Positions 1 through 9,760 of a stretch of DNA of 64,000 bases are shown one piece after another (position 1 is the first letter of the stretch; the number at the start of each line of letters is the position of its first letter). The DNA comes from Brachionus rotundiformis (Eukaryota; Rotifera; Eurotatoria; Ploima; Brachionidae): NCBI GenBank assembly GCA_016802295.1, contig JAESIW010000090.1, forward strand, positions 595,501 to 659,500. Reading direction: 5' to 3'. Below the pieces are notes generated by a model, which did not search any database, had not been told where the DNA came from, and saw only the letters and a program-made list of their open reading frames with translations. The translations under genes and the position numbers were made by a program.

Positions 1-242
1 ATATTCAAGTTATTTGATTAAACTTTACCAAAAAAGTGGTAGACTAAACTAGTTCTTTTAAATTTTATCTTGACCAGAATTAAAATGAGTTGAATTAAAA
101 ATCTATTTTTTAAGTCCATTAGAACCAAATAAGGAAATTAAAACTGTTTTTTTTTTAATTTAAGATAAAAAATAAGTCTTGTCATTTTCAATTTTTTCTA
201 CTACATATTATAAAAATTAAAATTTTTAAAAAATTTTTTAAA

Positions 243-1002
243 ATGAAATTCAATCACCCATCAGGTCACAAAGAAACCGAAGAAGACTATTTTTCTGGTG
301 AAGCTTCTGAGGCTGAAGAAGGTAGTCCAACCAATTTTTGTTCCTTATAATTTTAAATTCTAAAAAAAGACAATTCTGATAATGAGGACAAAGCCCAGGA
401 AGAAGATGATAATAAATCAAAACGAAAGGAGAAAATTCGTACAGTGGTGCGAAAACCGCAGCCAAAGCTTGATCCCGCCCGGCTTTTAGGGCCCAGAGGT
501 CTAGAATCCTTGAGGGAAATATTCGCTAATTACAAGCATAAAGGCGATGGACATGAAGTTAAAACAAGTTAAGTGATTAATAATTTAATTTTAAATTGCT
601 TTAGTTTAAAGACTTGGAGTCTATGATGGCAAAATACGAGTATTGGGCGCACAGATTGTTCCCAAAAATGAAATTTTCTGACGTAATAGAACGTCTGGAA
701 AAGCTTGGTGAAAAACGAGAAATTAAAGTAACATTTAGATTGTACCAAAATTTAAATAATTTTGTTTCCCAAAGAGACACTTGTATGATATTAGACTAGG
801 TCAAGCGAACCCTACTGATGACGCCAATGAACAAGATCCAGCTTTACAAGACAGTGAAGCCACTTCTGCCATAATGAATATGATTTCAAACATTAATGAA
901 TCAGATGATGAACATCTACCCACTAATCCTAATAATGAAATTGATAATGATGATGATGATAATGAATTGATATCACAACTCCTAAGCTCTAATCAAATAT
1001 AA
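243..1002 (+). CDS. TIPIN: TIPIN (TIMELESS-interacting protein), Swi3/Csm3 family
   Basis: Replication-fork protection factor that partners TIMELESS in the nucleus (S-phase checkpoint, fork pausing). I join four exons, 243..321, 370..557, 605..727 and 775..1002, with three GT-AG introns of 46-48 nt; all phases fit and give 205 residues. The Swi3 core is clear: KPQPKLDPARLLGPRGLESL, then GHE-FKDLESMMAKYEYWAHRLFPKMKF and LEKLG, followed by an acidic tail rich in D, E and N. The second donor was chosen after GHE because it restores the family spacing to YWAHRLFPK and a conserved DL; a donor 8 nt further downstream cannot be excluded. The third join (EIK to RHLYDIRLG) restores the expected IRL motif. 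Shorter than the vertebrate protein (about 300 aa), mostly at the C-terminus. Confidence 0.88.
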
Positions 1003-1597
1003 AGATTTTTTTACGAAACTTAAATTGTACAATAGTTTTAAATAAAAGCTCAGATAAATAAAAATTTTAATAAAAGATACTGCATTTATTAATTATCATT
1101 CAATTCAAGAAAAAAATTGTTTTATTTTTGCTAAAAATACCACACATTAAGCATGGAAGAAAATTGTGGGATATTGGATTTTTTGTTTTTCAATTATTAA
1201 ATAATTATTTTAGAAAATTCAACCTAAGGGTTTTTTTTTTTTTAAATAAAATTCTTTATAAGGTTTAATATATTTAAAAAAATAAATTTAACCAAAAAAC
1301 AAAAACTTAGTCTAAAAAAACCCTCAAAAAAGTAATTAAATTCCAAACCAAACCAAACCAACATGATATTTTTAAAATTTAGCATAACAACAAAAATGTA
1401 AATAAAAATTTTCGATACCAAAAAAGTTTTAATGACGTTAGCTTCAAATTAACCTGAAAATTTGAATCAGTTTTGAATTACTATGGAAATGGAGAAAAAT
1501 AAAAAGTCTTTTAGACCCTATAAAACCGATCGATTCAGGAGATATTCAAATAAAATAAAACTTAGAAGCTTTAAAGTAAAAAATAATATCAGAAAAA
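1003..1597. other. Intergenic, AT-rich
   Basis: No gene seen. The TIPIN 3' flank has AATAAA-like signals near 1040-1060. A short run of AAACC units lies near 1345-1362. Confidence 0.5.
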
Positions 1598-2118
1598 ATG
1601 GCCGAAGTAGATCTGATCAATCGTGACCCCCAAAACTTGAACAACTTTCTCCAAGTTGAGTTCGATGACGTTTTGGCAGAGCCAGAAGGTACCCATACCA
1701 TTGACTGTGTGTGGAGAAACTCGCACAAATGCTTCAAATGTGGTAAAAATCTCTGCTACAAAATATTGACCATCTTCACTGGTATCTTTGTTGCCTTGTA
1801 CTGGGGTTGTCTATTTGCCTGTGTTTCATATGCCATTGTCTGGTTTGTCACACCAGCCATGCGATTGCTCCACGTCGTATTGCATCCAATCAAGAAAATA
1901 CTCTCAATTGTCTTATCAAGTAATTATTCATCATAAAAATTTCATTTAATTGATTTACTAAAAAAATTTATCTCTTTTTAGCATTCTTGGGTCCAATTGT
2001 GCAAACATACGCTCTTATCTTCTCAAGAATACATGTCACCCAGTCGCAAGGTGAGCCACCAGAGCCAATCGATCACATGGTCGGAGCCAAAAATGGAGCT
2101 GTCAAAAACTTCAAATAA
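1598..2118 (+). CDS. Caveolin, copy 1
   Basis: Membrane-scaffold protein that inserts as a hairpin into the inner leaflet and builds caveolae-like oligomers. Exons 1598..1919 and 1982..2118 with a 62-nt intron (GTAATT...TTTTTAG) give 152 residues. Family marks: DLINRDPQNLNN near the N-terminus, the caveolin signature as FDDVLAEPEGTHTID (canonical FEDVIAEP), then a scaffolding segment and one long hydrophobic hairpin (about residues 55-95), with C-terminal IVQTYALIFSRIHV. Unusual for caveolin are the cysteines CFKCGKNLC just before the hairpin. The tail (after QSQGEPPEP) is IDHMVGAKNGAVKNFK, 12 residues longer than copies 2 and 3. First of three clustered copies; exon 1 differs from copy 2 at one base. 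Confidence 0.92.
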
Positions 2119-3489
2119 ACTAATTCAAAATTTAAATCACCGAATGATTTTTTTTGAGAAAATGATTTTTATTTAAATAAAGCATTATAATATAATCTGA
2201 ATTTTTAAAATTTTATATTCTCTTAATAATTAATATACATTTTAATTAATTTAGATCAATTTTTATCTTTGTTATCCATTTAAAGAGATAAGTCAATAAA
2301 TTTTCCCTTTTATCCTGGGATAAGGCTAAGCTAATGAAATTTAATTGTTATTAATTTATTATTATATTAAATTAGATAATTAAACTACACAACTTACGAT
2401 ACAAAATTATATCTAAGCTTTTTTATTTTGTATATTTTCTGTGGAAATATTTGAATAAAATAAAGTTTTACCATTTTATAGTAAAGTTTTTAATTAAAAA
2501 CGTCATTCAAAAGCCAAGATAATTATTAAATTAGAATTGTATTAATAGACAATCATCAGTACAGCATCGAAGCAACTTGATATTAATTTAATTAAAACAA
2601 CAAGATAAACAACCTGATTTTCAGGATCGTTTATCATAGTTACATGTTTAAAATAAATAAATTATTTAAAATTGACTGAATATTTTTTTATTTAAGAAGC
2701 TTATTTTGGCTTCAATTAAATTATCATTGAATAATTTTCATATTAACAAGAATATAAGTTATCTTCATTAGACTTTTAGGTAAGAATTAATTTTTCAAAT
2801 GTGTTTTTATATTTGTTTTTTTCTCTAAAACTGTTGGCAATAAAGTTTTTATTTTTTGAAAAATATACTAAAATAATATTTATATTTTTTTCTAAATTTT
2901 AAAAAAAAAATTCAATAAAACTAATGCAAAAAAAGCTTTTTTGTTTTTTTTTATTAAGAATAAAGTAAATGTGACCGATTTTATTATTGTTATTATTTAT
3001 TATTTTATTCGCATAATCTAAATTAGACTTAATTTTGATTGCTTAGAACCAAAAATCTTTAACAAACTCATATAAAATAAGGCTAATAGAAATCGGTAAA
3101 TAAATGTTTATAAGAACCAAACTCGGGCGGTTACGATTTGGTATTTGTGTTCCCTTGGCAACTTAACAATTTGCTGGATAAACTTTAGTTTAAGCACTGT
3201 CTGATTAGAAATGGTACGAAATTTTTACGTCACTAAGCTAAATTCATCAAAAATTATTCTGAAAGAAATTGTCGTCAACCATAAAAATTCAAAAGGTATA
3301 TATACAAAAAAATATATAAAAACATACTTTGCTATGGTAGCAGAAACTAACGAAATAAACAGTTAAATAATCGATGAAAACTTAATTGAAGTTTGAATAT
3401 AAAAATAAGAAATTTTTATTCAAATTTAGTTATTTTTAATAGAAACAAATAGAAAACTTCAGTAAAATTATAACAAAAAAAAGAGTAAA
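2119..3489. other. Intergenic between caveolin copies 1 and 2
   Basis: AT-rich; no ORF with coding character. Contains the upstream block at 3332..3360 that is shared with copy 3. Confidence 0.5.
3332..3360 (+). promoter_or_regulatory. 29-bp block conserved upstream of caveolin copies 2 and 3
   Basis: Begins CTATGGTAGCAGAAACTAAC. The same 29 bases occur in inverse orientation at 5828..5856 upstream of copy 3. Both lie about 120-130 bp before their ATG, while DNA between block and ATG has diverged. This may be a promoter element or simply the outer remnant of the inverted duplication; the sequence cannot tell them apart. Confidence 0.35.
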
Positions 3490-3973
3490 ATGGCCGAAGT
3501 AGATCTGATCAATCGTGACCCCCAAAACTTGAACAACTTTCTCCAAGTTGAGTTCGATGACGTTTTGGCAGAGCCAGAAGGTACCCATACCATTGACTGT
3601 GTGTGGAGAAACTCGCACAAATGCTTCAAATGTGGTAAAAATCTCTGCTACAAAATATTGACCATCTTCACTGGTATCTTTGTTGCCTTGTACTGGGGTT
3701 GTCTATTTGCCTGTGTTTCATATGCCATTGTCTGGTTTGTCACACCAGCCATGCGATTGCTCCATGTCGTATTGCATCCAATCAAGAAAATACTCTCAAT
3801 TGTCTTATCAAGTAATTATTCATCATAAAAATCTCATTTAATTAATTTACTAAACAATTTATCTCTTTTTAGCATTCGTGGGTCCGTTTGTGCAAACAAA
3901 TGCTCTTATCTTCTCCAGAATACATGTCACCCAGTCGCAAGGTGAGCCACCAAAACCAATTGGGGAATTATAA
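3490..3973 (+). CDS. Caveolin, copy 2
   Basis: Same architecture as copy 1. Exons 3490..3811 and 3873..3973, intron 61 nt, 140 residues. The first 107 residues are identical to copy 1 (one synonymous C/T change in the codon before VVLHP). Exon 2 differs: TFVGPFVQTNALIFSRIHV instead of TFLGPIVQTYALIFSRIHV, and the tail ends QSQGEPPKPIGEL. The 5' leader immediately before ATG is unlike copy 1, so near-identity starts essentially at the start codon. Copy 3 is its inverted near-twin. Confidence 0.92.
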
Positions 3974-5225
3974 ACTAATTCATAGCGGATTTGTGAGCTT
4001 TTTTACAATTATTTTGCATGACATTAAGCTCTTTGATTTTATTTTATTTTCTTAATAAAAATTTGATTCTAAATTTTTTTTAATATTAATTTTTTAATTT
4101 GTGTTTATTACATTTGTAGGATTAAAGTAAAATTTTACAAAAAAAATTCTGTTTAGTTAGCTAATTATTTTTATGAAAAAGAATTGATGGATTTATTGAT
4201 GATTTATTGAATTTAGAAGTAAATAAATAAAGGCTTACAAATATTTTAAATCTAAAAATTTAGACAGATGATACCTAAAAGTCCTTCTACATTTGTAGAT
4301 GAAATAAGACCTTAGAACAAATTAAACATCTTGCTTATCCAGGGATGGCATTTTCATCAATTTTATTTTAGAAGCACAATTTTATGAGTGGTATTATTGT
4401 TTTGGCTAAAAGTAGCTTTTAGTTGAGTAGACCCCTAGCAGAATACTTTTTTAGCTTTTTGTAAAGTGAGTGGTGATTTTGACAAATTAGCTCAAAGCTC
4501 TTTTCCCGTCTTAAGTGCACCATAAATTTCCTATGAACATATATTTAAAAAGAACTTAGTACTTAAATAAGTAAAAGTACAACATTTACCAATTTAATAA
4601 ATTGGAAATATAATCATTTTAAAATAGGAATTTTTTATTATTATTTATGTTTATTGTTACTAGGTCACTTGGTTACTGAGGTACTGCGATACATTTTAAT
4701 CCAAAGATGGTCAATTATATTCACTTTCTGATTAATCAGATGAAATTATATAAATTTTTCTTTTTTTGTCTCAATTATATTCCTCAAGATCAAAAAATAG
4801 ACTACTGTTACCAATGGTTGGGTCAATCTAAAGGGGAGCAGACGACTCGTCTTACGATCTGTTAATTGCATATCTAAAAGCCCTTGTCTGAATTGTTTCC
4901 AAAGTTTTCTGGTTCGATCATTGCAAATTGATTCTCAATTGAAATAAAAAACCAATTGTTTTGATAGTACAGATACTTTATCTCCGCTTAGACATCCATT
5001 TGTGAATTTTTTCGAGATGTGTTTAAAATTATTAGAACAATACCAATTGGTCAAGTCATTTGAAAAAATTGCTGGACCTAGAACAAGAACATTGACTTTT
5101 ATTAAATTAAATAAATTAGACGAGTAATTAATCAATTTAAAATAAATAAATAAATAATAATTATAAAAAATTTATTTAATAATTATATTAATAAATTAAT
5201 TAGTCGAAGTTTTGAAAAGTATTGT
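3974..5225. other. Spacer between inverted caveolin copies
   Basis: AT-rich. Contains a probable decayed LINE fragment (listed separately). Near 4341 a CAGGGATGGCA string resembles hAT-type termini, but I found no matching second end. Confidence 0.4.
4830..5130 (-). pseudogene. Probable decayed LINE reverse-transcriptase C-terminal fragment
   Basis: Minus-strand reading gives NQKTLETIQTRAFRYAINRS, resembling the end of non-LTR retrotransposon RTs, where a [LE].[IV]Q.RA.R motif is typical. It is preceded in another frame by KVSVLSKQLVFYF, which resembles the region just upstream in such RTs. Stops and frame changes show it is dead. The match is short, so this is tentative. Confidence 0.4.
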
Positions 5226-5709
5226 TTATAATTCACCAATTGGTTTTGGTGGCTCACCTTGCGACTGGGTGACATGTATTCTGGAGAAGATAAGAGCATT
5301 TGTTTGCACAAACGGACCCACGAATGCTAAAAAGAGATAAATTTTTTAGTAAATTAATTAAATGAGATTTTTATGATGAATAATTACTTGATAAGACAAT
5401 TGAGAGTATTTTCTTGATTGGATGCAATACGACATGGAGCAATCGCATGGCTGGTGTGACAAACCAGACAATGGCATATGAAACACAGGCAAATAGACAA
5501 CCCCAGTACAAGGCAACAAAGATACCAGTGAAGATGGTCAATATTTTGTAGCAGAGATTTTTGCCACATTTGAAGCATTTGTGCGAGTTTCTCCACACAC
5601 AGTCAATGGTATGGATACCTTCTGGCTCTGCCAAAACGTCATCGAACTCAACTTGGAGAAAGTTGTTCAAGTTTTGGGGGTCACGATTGATCAGATCTAC
5701 TTCGGCCAT
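5226..5709 (-). CDS. Caveolin, copy 3 (inverted)
   Basis: Exons 5388..5709 and 5226..5326 on the minus strand, intron 61 nt, 140 residues. One residue differs from the first 107 of copies 1 and 2 (EPEGIHTID for EPEGTHTID, one base). Exon 2 and the tail match copy 2 (TFVGPFVQTN..., ...PPKPIGEL). The leader right before ATG (AATAATATCAGAAAAAATGG) matches copy 1, not copy 2, while a block farther upstream matches copy 2. The copy is therefore a mosaic, suggesting conversion between the three. Copies 2 and 3 form an inverted repeat of about 480 bp with about 1.25 kb between them. Confidence 0.92.
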
Positions 5710-5827
5710 TTTTTCTGATATTATTCAAGAATTATTGTGAATTATTCTATATTAAATTAAATATTTAATAATTTTTTCATTTAAATTTTCAATTTTATAC
5801 CCAAAAAGTTTTTTGTTTACAAAACAT

Positions 5828-5856
5828 GTTTATTTCGTTAGTTTCTGCTACCATAG
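5828..5856 (-). promoter_or_regulatory. 29-bp block upstream of caveolin copy 3
   Basis: Inverse counterpart of the block at 3332..3360; see that entry. It ends 118 bp before the copy 3 ATG. Confidence 0.35.
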
Positions 5857-7837
5857 TACCTTTTAATTTAGATTTATGTGTTTTTATTCGAGCACAATAA
5901 TCTTACATTATGCCCCTAACTTTAAGTTTTATTTTTATATTTGGAGCCTGTTTGTTTAATTGTAACTAATTTAAAAGTTCCAATTTTAAATAAAAAATCT
6001 TACGATCATTAATTTTCTCTAAACTTCTAATTAAAATTTTTTATAAATGAAAACTAAATTAAATTAATAAAGGCTTAATATTGACTCAAGGCATTAGTTA
6101 CCATTCATATTGGAATATTACAAAATTAATTACTTATTTATATTAATAAAATCAGATCTTAATTTTTTGATATGATCAGATAAAAAATAATATTAGTCGA
6201 TTTATTCAATATTTTATCTCACAATTTATGTTTATTGTAACGAATTTCAAAATCTGAAAAATAATATTAAATTATTTTATTAATTTTTAATTTTATTTAA
6301 AAAAATATTTTAAAGTTTTAAAGTTTAAAGAACTAAAAATGTTTGAGTAACTTATCTATTTATCGAAAAGATGTGTTTCCATCGGACCATTTGGCACTAA
6401 ATTTAAGTGGTTTTGGCCTAAAAATTCTACCATTACTTTTTTACCAAATTTCTCTCTTTTAACTTTGTTTTCCGATTGAAATGTTACCGAAATAATGTTC
6501 GGTGTGAAAAGTTAGGTTAATAGTTAGGTTTAATTTTAAATCATTAAATTTAATTATGGTAATACATGGTTTCGAATATTATAGATGACCAATAATCATA
6601 CTCTTATTGAATCTCAAATATTAAATTTCAGGCTGAATTTTAAGCTTGCACAGAAATATGTTTAGCATTGACTGTCTCAAAAACCAATTATCTTTTTAAT
6701 ATTCTTTAAAATATGTCAGAGTTTATTAATTTGAATAAAAATTATTGGTGAAATGTCGAAAATTTATTGAAGACTTTTATAACTTATAATTTTCTTTAAT
6801 AATTTTATTAGAATATTTTAAGGAAAAAGGTAATTTTTGTTCAGTATTTTTTTATTAAAAAGCAAATAAATACTTTTTTGCTTTACAGAGCAAATTATTA
6901 AAAAATGACTTAGAGTCGGAGGTTTTACTGCCTTTAGACTGATACAGGCGATAAATCGTTTTTCACACAAGAAATTTAATTTTTATATATGCTGGATACT
7001 TTTGGTCATTTATCATCGGAGACTTGTTTTAATTGTAAAGGTCCTTCTACAGTTTTTATTTAAACGTACGCTGTACCTTTTCTTGGTACATTTAAAAGCA
7101 TCCAACTCCTCCATTGGACTTACCTTTACCATTCAGAACTCTTGGAAAAAAAACATGTATGATAATTTTGTATCCTTCAGTCCAATTATGTCTTTTCTAC
7201 ATTATTTGTACCAAATTCTATTTTTAAAGCAGTGTTTTAACCAAGGAATATAACTAGATACATTTCTGAACCAGCATTTTTTCAGAACACGCACTCTTAT
7301 GGTCACTTGGTACTTTTTTTATGTTATTTTAAATCATCTCTTGTCTCATCTTTAAAAAATCTCCACTTGGCCACTTTTGTTGAAATAGATTTTTTTTAAG
7401 AATTTTTTGATGATTTGGCAATTTTTTCAAACTAAAAATATATATTTTCTATAAAATTGATTAATAAAATAATTATTTTATTTAAAACATAAATTTGTAT
7501 GTAATATAATAGCTTTATTTGGAACTAAAATTTTGCAATTAACTTTTTGTGACATACTGTAAATATATTATATTTTTTTAAAATATTATGATGAAATTTT
7601 AATTATATGTATTTTAAAAATTAAATTTGTTTTGTTTGAGACTTCATAGATCAAAAATAAATAATCATTTGATCAAAAAGTATCGAGTTCGTTGAAAATG
7701 ATTCTGACCGGAAAATTTTTCAGCGGAAATATTACAAAATAGATTCCTTTTTAAGATTAATTACCTATCAGAGATATAATTTTTAAGTATCTAAATTTAT
7801 ATAATTTCAATGCTAGTCAAAGTTATTTAATCACTTC
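5857..7837. other. Intergenic, AT-rich
   Basis: No gene I can support. An 83-codon open frame at 7002..7253 has no recognisable domain and begins at a non-convincing start. Confidence 0.4.
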
Positions 7838-9122
7838 ATTTATTTTAAATTCCAATCTTTATAAACAGGCTAGTATCCATGTCCAGAAAATTGATATACA
7901 GATCATATTTACAAAGGACGTTTACCATAATTTTTAATTTTCGGATATTGGATAACTTTTGATGCCAAAATCTGCTATAAAAAAAGTTATTGCATAAGTA
8001 AGTTGGTAAAATGATTGTAAAATGGTGGCAGGGATAGTTTCATTGTGTGCTCAAGTAGTAATATGCTTTTTGGTTAGCAAAATTTTGAATAAAATAGGAC
8101 CAAACTAGATATAAATATCTGGAAGTTTTTTGGAAAACTAGGAAAGAATAGGAATATTGAAAGATATTAGAACAATATAATATTTAGCGACAACACTATT
8201 CTTGGTAAAACCAAACATGGAAATGCTAGAACCAAATCAAACTGCCCTTGATATCATTTACAGTCATTGTTTCAACCTATAATGGTATTAATATTTAGAT
8301 TTATGGAGCGAACATGGTAAAACCAAATTTTATGTCTTAAATAGTGTTGGATGCGGTCAGCTTGACGGTCCAAATTTTAAGATCATATAAAAATACGGCC
8401 AAAAAAAACGGGCGGTCAAAAATACTGCATTAATTAAATTTAAAGGAATTAAAGAAAAATATTTTTTATTAAATTATTTTATTTATTAAAAATATATGTA
8501 AATATAAAAAGATCTATTTAAAAACTTATTAAAAAAATAAAACTGACATTATTAGATTTGTTACCTTGAATTATCACTTATTCATCAGCTTATTAACTGA
8601 TGCACAAAGATAAGTGAGAATTATACTTGTCATGTATCTCATAAGTTAGACGCTTCGAAATGCTGACAAATACACTTACCACTCAGCTCACATATTGTCT
8701 TGGTAGCAGCAATAAAAAGATGATATTTTTTATGGTACCTATTTCAAAAGATTACCTTGAAAAACTTAGTGTACAAGAGCTACACTTGATAAAGACACAA
8801 AATGGGTCTTTTGATAAATGGGTTCCAATGGGAAATGGGTCTTTTCCAGCGCTTAGATGAAGACGGGGGATTAGGAAACTGTAAAGAAGCCGAACAAATG
8901 GTATGGCTTCAAAATATTTACCACTCAGCTCACATCTTGTCTTAATTATAAGCTCGTGTTCTTAACAGGACCATTTAGGTATAAATAAGAATTCCATTCT
9001 TAGAACTTCAGAACGTTCATTAACTTAATAAAGCTTTTAAAGATTAAACATTGTTTTATTATGTTTTAGAATTTGTAGCTGGATTGGGGTCCGCTTGTAC
9101 ACATTCCAACACTAGTCTTGAA
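7838..9122. repeat. Dispersed composite repeat, copy 1
   Basis: Alignable by eye to about 38948..40172: shared strings include CTTTATAAACAG, ATGTCCAGAAAATTGATA, ATAAGTAAGTTGGTA, AGTTTCATTGTGTGCTCAAG and, at the far end, GGGGTCCGCTTGTACA with CATTCCAACACTAGTC. The right part is the hAT-like element at 8342..9114. Copy 1 has about 350 bp near 8600-9050 with no counterpart in copy 2; copy 2 in turn carries a nested MITE. No functional coding region is seen inside. Confidence 0.7.
8342..9114. mobile_element. hAT-like non-autonomous element
   Basis: The left end reads TAGTGTTGGATG and the right end is its inverse CATTCCAACACTA, matching TIRs of about 10-12 bp of the style used by hAT elements. 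The flanks are GTCTTAAA (8334..8341) and GTCTTGAA (9115..9122): an 8-bp target duplication with one mismatch, the length expected for hAT. No transposase is readable. Class is inferred from TIR and duplication length only. Confidence 0.55.
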
Positions 9123-9760
9123 TGAGCTTGCAAACTTTTAATGCATTTCATTGTTGGTCTCCACAGTTTGGTAAATGTCATCAAAAAGTTTTTCAATATC
9201 CGACATTTAACAGTGGTAAATCTCCTTTGTGGACACCTGATAAAGACTGGCTAATGTCATTCACTATTAGATTTTTAATGTTTAAAATACAAAATTAAGA
9301 AAAACTTGGACAAAATTTTTAGATTTTTTATTTAAAAAGACTATTTTTAATCTGTGATGAGCTACTTGACGCATTGCCAATGGTAAACTGGTAAAATGAA
9401 CACTTTCAAATCAGCTAAGTAAAAGCAACATCCAAGCAGCTATCTTGTTCATTGTGAATGTTGTTCTGTCATGGATGTTTTTCAAAGACAAGCTTTATCT
9501 GTTTGAGAAATAACTATAAATAACACAAACTTCATAATTTATCATAAATTAGAATAATTGCACACACAAAATCACAGTGAAAATATCTAATTAAGCAAAA
9601 TTTCTTGTTTAGCTAAAATTATAATAAGGAACGAATGTTTATATCATTGTTAAAAGAAAAAACTATATAGGAAAATCTAAAACCGTTCATTAGAAAAGCT
9701 TTACTGTCATTCACAGACAATTTATCCAAAGCAGACCACAATTGAACCAGATCGCTCTAG
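9123..9760. other. Intergenic upstream of the RING-H2 gene
   Basis: AT-rich; no gene or repeat recognised. Confidence 0.4.

Noticed and set aside
4341..4451. CAGGGATGGCA string as a possible hAT end
   Set aside because: No inverted partner or 8-bp duplication could be found nearby.
7002..7253. Possible 83-residue protein
   Set aside because: No domain, alternative start, low-complexity hydrophobic composition as expected from AT-rich DNA.
8660..8860. Possible 66-residue protein within the hAT-like element
   Set aside because: No transposase similarity and not present in the second repeat copy.
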